The notes beneath the pieces were generated by a model. That model was not told where the DNA came from. It saw nothing but the letters and a program-made list of their open reading frames with translations, and searched no databases. Positions 33,441-40,531 of a stretch of 40,531 bases of DNA are shown here, one piece after another (the first letter of the stretch is position 1; every line of letters begins with the position of its first letter). The stretch is from a virus: positions 1 to 40,531 of the IMG/VR virus record IMGVR_UViG_3300043446_000780; one strand, given 5' to 3'. Position numbers and translations under genes: made by a program.

Positions 33441-33968
33441 ATGGCTGGTGTAGTCAACAACTTCTCGCCACAGCAAAACTGGCAATCCATCGGCGGCGGT
33501 GGGTTCTCTGGCTACAACAATATGGGTGGCCAGGGAACACCAGTTGCTCGTGGCGAGCTTGACGCTATCCGCATCGGCACTGGCCGCGTTCCTTCAGCTG
33601 AATACCCTGATGGTTATCTAGGTACAATCCGCTCACGTCGTGATGACCGCCTCCTTGACTCCATTAAGAACCGTGTAGGACAGAAGTCCTACCAGCGTGG
33701 TGTACACAAGGGCGAGCGTGTAGAACCGTCGGCATATTACTGGCCGCAAGAGTTCAACGACCAGATGGGCATTCGCCGTCAGAGCAAGGCAAAGTTCGAC
33801 CCTGAACGTAACATGTGGGTTATGCCTAGGTACGCAATTGACATGCGCCTAACTCCTGCGCCACACCTAGTGAACGACGGAAAGACCAACATGGTTTCCG
33901 ACTCACCAGGCATTATCAACGTCCAGCGTGCAAACGCTTTGGCCTACCTGAAGCCTGTATACCGCTAA
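33441..33968 (+). CDS. Unknown protein, possible minor structural component
   Basis: The 175-residue protein has a Gly/Asn-rich start (SIGGGGFSGYNNMGGQG), a basic middle (TIRSRRDDRLLDSIKNRVGQ), and a Pro/Tyr-rich C-terminal half (VEPSAYYWPQEF, ALAYLKPVYR). The aromatic content suggests a folded C-terminal domain. It ends in a TAATG overlap with the next gene. No family recognised. Confidence 0.65.
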   Translation: MAGVVNNFSPQQNWQSIGGGGFSGYNNMGGQGTPVARGELDAIRIGTGRVPSAEYPDGYLGTIRSRRDDRLLDSIKNRVGQKSYQRGVHKGERVEPSAYYWPQEFNDQMGIRRQSKAKFDPERNMWVMPRYAIDMRLTPAPHLVNDGKTNMVSDSPGIINVQRANALAYLKPVYR

Positions 33969-34318
33969 TGAGTTTCGACGGTAACTACGACTACACGAAG
34001 CCCTGGGAAGCCCAGGGTGGTTCACGTCCACCTAAGTGGTCCTACAACGGCCCGTGGTCATCTAATATGGAGCGACTAACTCAACAGGCTCTAATGGTCG
34101 CCACTATTCCAGGCGCACAGATTCAGGAAATGGTTAGACCTAACCTGCCGCAAATTCAGCTTTTTCCACAAAGATTTGGTTGGGGAGACAGAACTCAGCC
34201 AACTATTGACGACGTCGTATCAGCCGACAGAGTGTACATCGAGCCACGAGTATCGTGGTACAGCGGAAGCCCAGCAGGGTATTCTGGTAGCAGTAGAAAT
34301 AGTTTGGAGAGCATTTAA
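33968..34318 (+). CDS. Unknown aromatic-rich protein
   Basis: The 116-residue protein is rich in Trp, Tyr, Gly, Pro and Gln (PWEAQGGSRPPKWSYNGPWS), with a short helical middle (LTQQALMVATIPGAQIQEM) and a Ser/Gly-rich tail. It is coupled to both neighbours by TAATG overlaps. Function unknown; low-complexity aromatic proteins are common among virion components. Confidence 0.62.
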   Translation: MSFDGNYDYTKPWEAQGGSRPPKWSYNGPWSSNMERLTQQALMVATIPGAQIQEMVRPNLPQIQLFPQRFGWGDRTQPTIDDVVSADRVYIEPRVSWYSGSPAGYSGSSRNSLESI

Positions 34319-35682
34319 TGTCTAAAGCGCATTTTGATGACGCAGCAGGAGCCGCTAGAGGTGACGTTGTAGGCGGTGGCGAAGGCCTTCGTGGTGAGAC
34401 CGTCCCTGCACCTGAAATTAAGGGCACTGGCGTATTCCTGGGTGACAAGGAGCTTTCGCACGAGGAGCTGGCAGGCCTAAAGGAGACAGCTCCAGACATT
34501 CACGCCGCAATTACAGGCATGCGTGGCGAGCTTGCATCTCGCGCAAAGGCAGAAGCAGGTGCCAGCAAGAGCTCCATCGTGCGCGAGGGCCTTCCTCTTC
34601 CTACTCCAAGTACTGCAGAACCTGCAAAGCAGGCTAGACCTACCATGTCTCCAGAGATGGAGGCAGCCCTAAAGCAGGTAGAGGCAGACAAGGGTCGTTT
34701 TGCGCCTGAAGTAACCTTTGGACGTAATAAGAACCGTGGTGGAGCTAAGAAGGCCGAGGGCGAAGCCCGTACTCCAGCAGCACCAGAGCACCTTCCAGGC
34801 CGTAGATTCGGAAATCACCTAGAAGAGCTCCACCAGCAACTATCAACGATGGTTGATACGCTCAAGTCTAGCGACGATGGCGGCCTAAGAATCCTGGCCG
34901 CTCAGGCAGATGAGCCGTTGGCTGAGGCAGACCACCACATTTACTCGGGACACACCCTGCTAGGTGCCAGACAGAACACTGCAGGTAGAGCCGCGTACAT
35001 CAGAGGTCTTGGCCACATTAAGCGGGTCATGAGTGTACTTAACAACGACTACGTTAAGTCTGCTGGAGAACGCCTACACATTAATACGGAGCTGCCTTCC
35101 CTAGAAGAGGCGGAAAAGGCTCGAGCAACTTCCCGTCTAAAGGCGGGTGCTGACCCATTCTCAGAGGTAGCACTAGGCCGCAAGATGGAGGACATCAACT
35201 CCGAGACGGCTAGAGGATTCGCCGTTACTGCGGGCAACAAGCTAGAAAAGGGCACCAAGGCAGCAGCTAAGATTGCTACTGCTAGAAGAGGTGCTGGAAG
35301 ACCTGCAAAGGCACGCGTGGATAGAGAAGGCAACGTAATCCTTACGGACATGGAAGCCGCACAAGGCAGAGCAGCAGCTGCTGCCAGCCTGGTGAAGACC
35401 AAGGCCAACGCCACCACTCGTCAAGACGTTGAGTTCCGCAGTGATGCACAGCGCAACGTGCCTGGTATCATGGGCAAGCCAGAGATTGGTGCTGACATTG
35501 GCTCACAAGAGAAGCCAGAGCTACCTAAGCCAACTGGTCCAGTAATGAAGATGACCGAGACCCCAGAACAACGAGCCGCCAGAGTGGCTCGTGCAAGTGA
35601 CACTCGCATGCCTAGCGCAAAGAACCAGCGACGACGCAATGCGCAGATTCGTCAAGCAAACGTTGAGCGCGGAGAGGCTTAA
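34318..35682 (+). CDS. Unknown Ala/Lys-rich protein with AT-hook-like motif
   Basis: The 454-residue protein has long disordered Ala/Pro/Glu stretches around a helical segment (residues about 167-241) containing HLEELHQQLSTMV and EADHHIYSGHTLLGAR. Residues 323-333, RRGAGRPAKAR, match an AT-hook core (GRP in basic surroundings), which binds AT-rich minor grooves. The C-terminus is very basic (KNQRRRNAQIRQANVER). It may coat or condense DNA. The helical segment resembles one in the protein at 36746. No known family. Confidence 0.65.
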   Translation: MSKAHFDDAAGAARGDVVGGGEGLRGETVPAPEIKGTGVFLGDKELSHEELAGLKETAPDIHAAITGMRGELASRAKAEAGASKSSIVREGLPLPTPSTAEPAKQARPTMSPEMEAALKQVEADKGRFAPEVTFGRNKNRGGAKKAEGEARTPAAPEHLPGRRFGNHLEELHQQLSTMVDTLKSSDDGGLRILAAQADEPLAEADHHIYSGHTLLGARQNTAGRAAYIRGLGHIKRVMSVLNNDYVKSAGERLHINTELPSLEEAEKARATSRLKAGADPFSEVALGRKMEDINSETARGFAVTAGNKLEKGTKAAAKIATARRGAGRPAKARVDREGNVILTDMEAAQGRAAAAASLVKTKANATTRQDVEFRSDAQRNVPGIMGKPEIGADIGSQEKPELPKPTGPVMKMTETPEQRAARVARASDTRMPSAKNQRRRNAQIRQANVERGEA

Positions 35683-35695
35683 GGAGTAACCAGTA

Positions 35696-36745
35696 ATGGC
35701 AAATAGAAAACAAAACCTTGATGCAGCAATCCAAGACTCCGTTAGAGACGCAAACGAGAAGGCCGCAGCTGATGCTGCCGCTCGCCCTACCCGCGCAGCT
35801 CGTCGTCAGGACGCAAAACTAGATGCAGTTCGAGAGGCCATCCAGGACGTACCAGTATCTGACGTAAAGAAGGCCTTTGTTCCAAGCCGAAACATTCCTT
35901 CTATTGTTCCTGCTGATACAGCTAAGCCGCACAAGCGTGCCGCTAAGGACCAGGCAGCCGTTGCAGCCGTAAGAGATGCGGGTGTAGCTGCTGTACAAGC
36001 ACGCCAAGAGTCGTTCAGAAGCGCAGCTCAGACCAGCAATGACCTGGACCTCCTACGCGCCGCTGCGGTAGCCAAGCACGCACAACACGTAAAGGAGCTG
36101 AACGACCTAAAGCGTAAGTTCCCTAAGGTGCCTTCTATTCAAGCACTGCAGCCGCGGTCTATCCGAGAGATTCACGCTGAGTTGGCTGGCTCCATGTCAA
36201 GAAACGAAGCTGAGGCCCTCACTGCAGGTAAGGGCCCAACTGACAAGGCCCTAATCCAGAACCGCATTAACACGTCGACTGGCGATGCGTTGGTTATGCA
36301 CAAGAAGGGCTGGGCAACAGGCATTGATGGCGACTTTACTATCCTTAGCCCTGGCCAAGCCGCTGAGCAACAGCAAGAGACGCCTTTCCAGGGACCTCAG
36401 CAGTTGAAGAGCGGTTCGGTTGAAAACCACACTACTCCAGGACTGCCAGTGTATGTCGGTGCAAGCGGTAAGGGAACGCCGAAGTTTAAGAAGATTGTCC
36501 TTGCGCACACCCCTGACCCAGACGTCGAAGGCGTATGCCGTACCTGTGTTCAAAAGTCACGTGAAGTAGACCAGAGCAACAGAAGCGCAATTGCTGAAGA
36601 AAATCTTCGCAGACTGGACGACAACGGCACTCCATTTAACCCAGAAGAGCGTGCAGTAAAGCTCCACGAACCTCTAACCAACTCAGAGCACCAAGCCTGG
36701 GTCAGCCTGGGCGGTACCAAGAAGCTTGGCCGCGGAGGTTTCTAA
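35696..36745 (+). CDS. Unknown basic protein with Cys pair
   Basis: The 349-residue protein has a basic, Ala-rich N-terminal two-thirds (AARPTRAARRQDAKLDAVRE), a short helical part, and a C-terminal domain (residues about 255-345) with a CRTC pair and a LHEPLTNSEHQAWVSLGG segment. It ends GRGGF; the GGAGG encoding these glycines also serves as the ribosome site of the next gene. AAGGAG precedes its own ATG. No family recognised. Confidence 0.65.
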   Translation: MANRKQNLDAAIQDSVRDANEKAAADAAARPTRAARRQDAKLDAVREAIQDVPVSDVKKAFVPSRNIPSIVPADTAKPHKRAAKDQAAVAAVRDAGVAAVQARQESFRSAAQTSNDLDLLRAAAVAKHAQHVKELNDLKRKFPKVPSIQALQPRSIREIHAELAGSMSRNEAEALTAGKGPTDKALIQNRINTSTGDALVMHKKGWATGIDGDFTILSPGQAAEQQQETPFQGPQQLKSGSVENHTTPGLPVYVGASGKGTPKFKKIVLAHTPDPDVEGVCRTCVQKSREVDQSNRSAIAEENLRRLDDNGTPFNPEERAVKLHEPLTNSEHQAWVSLGGTKKLGRGGF

Positions 36746-38611
36746 ATGGCTAGACCAACAGGTTCTAAAAGTGCCTACAGCCGCGATTTTACTCCAGCAA
36801 CACTGGAGAGACTAAACGCCCTCAAAGACGAGCATGCCCAATTAAAGGCATCAAATGCTCCAAAGGAGCAGGTTGACGCTAAGTACGCCGAGCTTAGAAG
36901 GGTTACTGTTCAGCGTTCAAAGCAGCTCAGCCACCCTACGCATGGTCCTATTCTTCGGGCCCTGGATTCAGGAAAGCCATCAACCTCAGAAGAGCCAGCC
37001 GCACAGCCTGTAGAGGCACCCTCTACAGCTCCAGCAGCCAAGCGTAGGGGCAGACAGTCTAACCAGTCAATGCTGGAAGACCTTCACGGCTCATACTCTA
37101 ATCCAGAGACTTGGGCAACCCCAGGTAGCACTCAGCACTTCGAAGATGTCCACGCCGCAGGCGAGGACCTTGGTCGTTGGGCAGCGGAGTTAGAGCCGCA
37201 CCACCCACAAGAGGTTATGCACCCCATTTTCTCCGCACTGGAGGATGCCAATAAGCACCTAGAGGCACACGCAGACTACAACATGGGTGCTAGAGGAGAA
37301 GGGGCCGACGGTATTCAAGCATCGGCGCACCTTACCGCAGCAGCCTTGAAGCTAGGTCATGCCGCCAAGGAAATGGCAAAGTTAGGTGGAAGCGACGTTC
37401 CACTACGCCCAAACGTCAAGACCGCGGAAACCGCCTCGACATCCATTCTTGCTGAAAAGGGATTTGACCCAGAAGCATACGCAGAACATCTAAAGAAGGT
37501 TGAGTCTGCTCCAACACGCACTGCGGACTATCGCAACATCATCAACTACGTCTCTAAGAGAGCCGCTGATTATGCTGATGAGGTGGGTACACAGCTTGGC
37601 AAGGTGGCTAAGACCCCAGACAACTACCGTTACGCGGACAGATTGCCTGAGTACGGTTTTGGACAACCAGTTAAAGAGCGCATGTCTACTGAAGAGTCTA
37701 AGCTGCACAGAAGAAGTGAGAAGGCGTACGATGAGCCTACTACTGCCCAGCGATTGGCTCAAGCAAAGAGGGACGAAACTTTCCGTACTGGAACTCTAAA
37801 CGGCATACCTTACGCGTACGGTGCTATCCCTACCAAGACCTCTACTGCTGCCTCAGAATGGCCGCCAAGAAAGGGAGCTCTAAGGGACACCTTTTTGACC
37901 AAAAGCTCTCCAGATGAGGAAAATCTGCCGCTAAAGCCTAGCGAAATCTCGCAGCTAGGCGTCGGTTACACCTCAGAGAAGCAGTATAAGAAGGCCTATG
38001 GAGAGGCCATGGCTAAGCGCATGGCAAACTACCAGCCACTATGGCAGCAGCAGCGTGAAGACCGTAGGGGAATGCTTCAGGCCGAGAAAGCATACCGCCC
38101 ACAGTTGGAGCGCATGGCCAAGGAGTCAAGTGCTCAGGCAGATGCAGACCGTCAGGCCCGCCGTGATTACGCCATCAGCAAGAGCCTTGTTGGAGCAGAT
38201 GGTTCCCCAATTCATGGAGCAGAAGCACAGGTAGAGGGTATGCTCCACCAGGTAGTTCCGCACATCCGAGTATTTGCGGCAAACAACACTGATGACGCTG
38301 ACCCAGCTAGCCCAATGACGCACCCAGATGACGTTAAGGCTGTCCACAACGAGATTAGCAAGAAGTTCCCACAGTTCTACAAAAAGTTGGGACCTGCTGG
38401 TGTTGATTTGGCCATCAGTCGTCACAACGCCTGGGCAGAAGAAAACAGTCGTCACCAAATGGAAGACATCGACCACATTGGTGAGGAAGACAACCGCCCT
38501 CAGTTTGAAGGCGAAGAAGAAGAGGCCACGGCTCACGAAGCTCACACAGCTTTGGCCATGGAAGCTATGGGACTAAACGAACACTTTGGCGCAGGTAGAG
38601 GAGGGTTCTAA
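36746..38611 (+). CDS. Large unknown protein, helical and disordered
   Basis: The 621-residue protein is the largest of the cassette. It starts with a basic segment (MARPTGSKSAYSRDF), has a Pro/Ala linker with KRRGRQ, and a helical region (residues about 131-212: HFEDVHAAGEDLGRWAAELE) resembling that of the protein at 34318. Later parts are charged helices (QQREDRRGMLQAEKAYRPQL) and an acidic end. It ends GRGGF, encoded by the GAGGAGG ribosome site of the next gene. It could be a scaffold, an internal virion protein or a large assembly factor; none can be shown. Confidence 0.65.
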   Translation: MARPTGSKSAYSRDFTPATLERLNALKDEHAQLKASNAPKEQVDAKYAELRRVTVQRSKQLSHPTHGPILRALDSGKPSTSEEPAAQPVEAPSTAPAAKRRGRQSNQSMLEDLHGSYSNPETWATPGSTQHFEDVHAAGEDLGRWAAELEPHHPQEVMHPIFSALEDANKHLEAHADYNMGARGEGADGIQASAHLTAAALKLGHAAKEMAKLGGSDVPLRPNVKTAETASTSILAEKGFDPEAYAEHLKKVESAPTRTADYRNIINYVSKRAADYADEVGTQLGKVAKTPDNYRYADRLPEYGFGQPVKERMSTEESKLHRRSEKAYDEPTTAQRLAQAKRDETFRTGTLNGIPYAYGAIPTKTSTAASEWPPRKGALRDTFLTKSSPDEENLPLKPSEISQLGVGYTSEKQYKKAYGEAMAKRMANYQPLWQQQREDRRGMLQAEKAYRPQLERMAKESSAQADADRQARRDYAISKSLVGADGSPIHGAEAQVEGMLHQVVPHIRVFAANNTDDADPASPMTHPDDVKAVHNEISKKFPQFYKKLGPAGVDLAISRHNAWAEENSRHQMEDIDHIGEEDNRPQFEGEEEEATAHEAHTALAMEAMGLNEHFGAGRGGF

Positions 38612-38817
38612 TGTTTGATGGAGACGGCGCAGACTCATTAGAGTTGCAGGCGTATAAAATCGCTCAAAATGCTATCCTGTATAAAGGTTCAGCACCGTGC
38701 CCAACCTGCGGTGTGATTATGAATCCGACAGAGTACCTGTACAGCGTTCTAGGTGTGTGCCCTCCTTGCGGAGAAAAGCGTAAGGCAGACCGCATCAAGA
38801 GGAAGATGTCCCACTGA
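38611..38817 (+). CDS. Small zinc-ribbon protein
   Basis: The 68-residue protein has CPTCGVIMNP and CPPCGEKRKADR, two Cys pairs 25 residues apart, giving a zinc ribbon, preceded by an acidic helix. It is coupled by TAATG to the gene before and by TGATG to the gene after. Zinc ribbons of this size bind nucleic acid or proteins. Function unknown. Confidence 0.75.
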   Translation: MFDGDGADSLELQAYKIAQNAILYKGSAPCPTCGVIMNPTEYLYSVLGVCPPCGEKRKADRIKRKMSH

Positions 38818-39182
38818 TGAGTGCCGATAACCTTATTAGAGTAGGCGAGCAAGCCCGTATGCTCCAGCGCATTTCACCAGACCGCAAAGTCCAGAGACTC
38901 GCAGGCCAGGCAATGAAGCACGTTGTAGCAGGGCTGCAGTCACACAACGAAGGTGCACTAAACGGTAAAGACCCAAGAGACTGGGCTGCTGGAGTAAACC
39001 AGCACCTAGCTTACGCAACGCAGTTTGTCACTGACGCCGCAAAGATTCACGCGGATAGCATCGACGCTCGTCAGAACCCAGACGCACAGGTTTTGGACAT
39101 CGCCTACCTGGGCGATGCTCATGGAGCACACGAAGATTACGCACAGTCCATTAGTGAAGGAATGAAGAACAATGGCCGTTAA
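38817..39182 (+). CDS. Unknown helical protein
   Basis: The 121-residue protein is predicted almost wholly helical (GEQARMLQRISPDRKVQRLA, VNQHLAYATQFVTDAAKIHA), with many His residues near the end (YLGDAHGAHEDYAQS). It may be a short relative of the helical segments in the two large cassette proteins. It starts at TGATG and overlaps the next gene by 11 bases. Function unknown. Confidence 0.65.
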   Translation: MSADNLIRVGEQARMLQRISPDRKVQRLAGQAMKHVVAGLQSHNEGALNGKDPRDWAAGVNQHLAYATQFVTDAAKIHADSIDARQNPDAQVLDIAYLGDAHGAHEDYAQSISEGMKNNGR

Positions 39183-39384
39183 CACAAGCCGTTCAATGAA
39201 CGAAGGCCTCGTAGAGGGTGCAACCGACGGTAAGTACCGCAAGGTTCGCCCAGACACCGAGGTCCTAGACCACGAAGGTCACGAGAAGACCACCCAGAAC
39301 CGCCAGTCGTTGCACCCATTCGCTGGTTACGGATTCACCACCAGTGAGTTCCCTGCCGAAGCTCGCGTAGTTCCAGGAAAGTAA
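39172..39384 (+). CDS. Unknown small protein
   Basis: The 70-residue protein is polar with a Gly/Phe-rich C-terminal part (HPFAGYGFTTSEFPAEAR). It overlaps the previous gene by 11 bases and follows GAAGGAATGAAG, which gives a moderate ribosome site. No family recognised. Confidence 0.6.
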   Translation: MAVNTSRSMNEGLVEGATDGKYRKVRPDTEVLDHEGHEKTTQNRQSLHPFAGYGFTTSEFPAEARVVPGK

Positions 39385-39386
39385 TC

Positions 39387-39758
39387 ATGGCTGAGTATAT
39401 GAAGGTTCCTGGAACCAGCGGTAACTCTCCTACTGGTCGCAAGCCTGGCATGGCTGTCGGCACTCAAGGTCACAAGGGCGATGCAAACGACCGAGCGGGA
39501 AGAACACAGCGTGCCGCACAGTCCCAGCTAGGTTTGAAGCGACAGAAAAACGCGCAACACCGCCTGGAAAATGAAAACATCTACAGGAGAAACACCTACG
39601 ACGGCCCACCAATGCAGGTAAGCCGAACCTACTCCGATGGCTCTCCTCGTATCCCAGGGGTTAACCGTCCACTAGGTGGAGGAGCTCCTGCACGAAAGCA
39701 AGGCATGCTCACCAGGCTGCACGCAGCTCTGGGTCGTCAGTTCAGAAAAGGCAGATAA
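39387..39758 (+). CDS. Unknown basic, disordered protein
   Basis: The 123-residue protein is rich in Gly, Arg, Lys, Gln and Asn, with little hydrophobic content except a C-terminal amphipathic helix (GMLTRLHAALGRQFRKGR). Composition suggests nucleic-acid or membrane contact. It starts two bases after the previous stop. Function unknown. Confidence 0.62.
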   Translation: MAEYMKVPGTSGNSPTGRKPGMAVGTQGHKGDANDRAGRTQRAAQSQLGLKRQKNAQHRLENENIYRRNTYDGPPMQVSRTYSDGSPRIPGVNRPLGGGAPARKQGMLTRLHAALGRQFRKGR

Positions 39759-39760
39759 CT

Positions 39761-40111
39761 ATGAGCGCATTAGTCAGAGCAGCAGCACAGTGGAATGACC
39801 GCCGCCTAGTAAAGAAGTACGGTGCAGCAGCAGCCGACGCCAACACTATCCGTAACTTCACGGACCGTTATGGTTCTGACAACCCAATGGCTGCCGCAAA
39901 TAAGGTTGCGGACAAAGGGTTTGACGTTAGTTACGACAAGTTTAAAGCCGCTGGAGAGGGAACCATGAAGGCCCTATCAAACTCGGACTTTGGCACCCGT
40001 AGTAAGACCAGTAAGCTCCTAAGCAAGCCAAAGAAACTTGCGAAAGTAAACAAGGCGATGTATGGCAAGCCAGGCAAGTCATCCGCCCCTAAAGAAGACT
40101 CACTTTTTTAA
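39761..40111 (+). CDS. Unknown basic protein closing the cassette
   Basis: The 116-residue protein has a helical N-terminal half (VRAAAQWNDRRLVKKYGAAA) and a Lys-rich C-terminal half (SKLLSKPKKLAKVNKAMYG). It starts two bases after the previous gene with AAAAGG upstream, and a terminator begins 17 bases after its stop, so it ends the transcript. Function unknown. Confidence 0.65.
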   Translation: MSALVRAAAQWNDRRLVKKYGAAAADANTIRNFTDRYGSDNPMAAANKVADKGFDVSYDKFKAAGEGTMKALSNSDFGTRSKTSKLLSKPKKLAKVNKAMYGKPGKSSAPKEDSLF

Positions 40112-40127
40112 ATAAAAAATGTTTACG

Positions 40128-40155
40128 AAGCCCTCGCCAATGGCGGGGGTTTTGT
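40128..40155 (+). terminator. Rho-independent terminator
   Basis: CCCTCGCC (40131-40138) pairs with GGCGGGGG (40142-40149) around AAT with one T-G pair; AAG before and TTT after extend the stem, and TTTTG follows. It closes the cassette that began at 32724. Confidence 0.82.
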
Positions 40156-40170
40156 ATTAGGATAGGTACA

Positions 40171-40186
40171 TATAAAGGAGTAACAC
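40171..40186 (+). promoter_or_regulatory. TATAAA element merged with a strong ribosome site
   Basis: TATAAAGGAG precedes the ATG at 40187. AAGGAG is a good ribosome site. TATAAA is one base from a -10 consensus and lies just after a terminator, where a promoter is expected, but I see no -35 at normal spacing. Promoter function is weakly supported. Confidence 0.25.
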
Positions 40187-40531
40187 ATGAGCCTACTAGA
40201 CGCCTCAGGAAAGCCACTAATCGGGTCGAAGCCGATTGATGGCCCAGTAATTCGTTTGCTACGTTGCCTGGTCTGTGAGACCTGGGAAGAGTTGCCAGAC
40301 TACGATGGTCCAACAGACAAGGACTACCTGTTGGAGATTTCGCTAGAGAAGCACAAGTTTCCATCAGGCGACCCACACGTCGGAAAGCTGTTCAAGGTTC
40401 CAGTAAAAACCTGGATGAACATGGAACAGCGTAAAGCCGTACTCGACCAGTTGGGCCGAGGGGGTTCAGCAGGACTAGACTCACTAGACCCTGAAAAGAG
40501 TTTTTACGACACTAAGAGTGCGTTCATGGAG
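40187..40531 (+). CDS. Unknown protein, 5' part (runs off the window)
   Basis: The frame is open for 115 codons to the last base. It begins MSLLDASGKPLIGSKPIDG, has a CLVC pair near residue 27, an acidic segment, and a polar continuation. It starts a new transcript after a terminator. Packaging and capsid genes (terminase, portal) are missing from the window and may follow, but this protein itself is not recognised. Confidence 0.65.
   Translation, partial: MSLLDASGKPLIGSKPIDGPVIRLLRCLVCETWEELPDYDGPTDKDYLLEISLEKHKFPSGDPHVGKLFKVPVKTWMNMEQRKAVLDQLGRGGSAGLDSLDPEKSFYDTKSAFME

Noticed and set aside
38126-38545. A 139-codon minus-strand frame within the 621-residue protein gene.
   Set aside because: Opposite a continuous gene, with no ribosome site, and no minus-strand gene is supported elsewhere in the window.
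36717-38614. Shared C-terminal GRGGF in the two large cassette proteins as a targeting or packaging tag.
   Set aside because: The Gly-Gly codons (GGA GGT, GGA GGG) form the GGAGG ribosome site of the following gene in both cases, so the shared ending is explained by overlap of coding and ribosome binding.
1-40531. tRNA genes or an integration module.
   Set aside because: Gaps between genes are too short for tRNAs apart from 419-546, which does not fold as one, and no integrase or attachment-like repeat was seen.

Overview
This window is a contiguous piece of a contractile-tailed (myovirus-type) double-stranded DNA bacteriophage genome. Every gene I can support lies on the + strand. Genes are packed head to tail with ATGA, TAATG or short overlaps, and there is almost no non-coding DNA. 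A WhiB-family regulator, a family confined to Actinobacteria and their phages, points to an actinobacterial host. Base composition looks close to balanced, low for many actinobacteria; a freshwater Microbacteriaceae-like host would fit, but that is only inference. No integrase, transposase, tRNA or CRISPR array is visible.

Layout. (1) 1-1735: the end of a gene carrying an HNH-type motif, an 18-residue cysteine-rich microprotein, a lysine-rich small protein, a strong terminator, then putative head-tail joining and tail-completion genes. (2) 1779-15715: the tail module in canonical order: sheath, tube, gp26-like assembly chaperone with an apparent +1 frameshifted extension, a short tape measure with an embedded M23 peptidase, a hub/adaptor protein, LysM-like protein, gpD-like hub, gp25-like wedge, gpJ-like wedge, gpV/gp5-like spike, a short fibre and a large gpI-like protein with carbohydrate-binding-like domains. 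(3) 15728-15985: a small membrane protein. (4) 15993-32338: the replication, recombination and nucleotide module: winged-helix initiator with a dyad-rich candidate origin inside its gene, DnaC-like loader, SWIM zinc-finger protein, DnaB helicase, DnaG-type primase, SNF2-type ATPase, MerR-like protein, putative ssDNA-binding protein, family A DNA polymerase, RecA, PD-(D/E)XK nuclease, WhiB, Cas4-like nuclease, dNMP kinase and RuvC-like resolvase. (5) 32394-32687: a SpoVS-family protein. (6) 32724-40111: twelve unrecognised proteins, many Ala/Pro-rich, basic or apparently disordered, ending in a terminator. (7) 40187 to the end: the start of another unrecognised gene.

How it works together. The initiator probably binds its own gene, the loader places DnaB, and primase and PolA synthesise DNA. 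RecA with the Cas4-like, PD-(D/E)XK and RuvC-like nucleases supports recombination-dependent replication and resolves branched DNA before packaging. The tail module builds a contractile injection machine whose peptidase-bearing tape measure and sugar-binding baseplate proteins suit a thick Gram-positive wall. No endolysin, terminase, portal or major capsid gene is visible, so those lie outside the window.

The points most worth a second look are the SpoVS protein, the origin candidate with an adjacent internal translation start, the SWIM protein encoded apart from the SNF2 ATPase, the WhiB with unusual cysteine spacing, and the 7.4-kb cassette of unknown genes.
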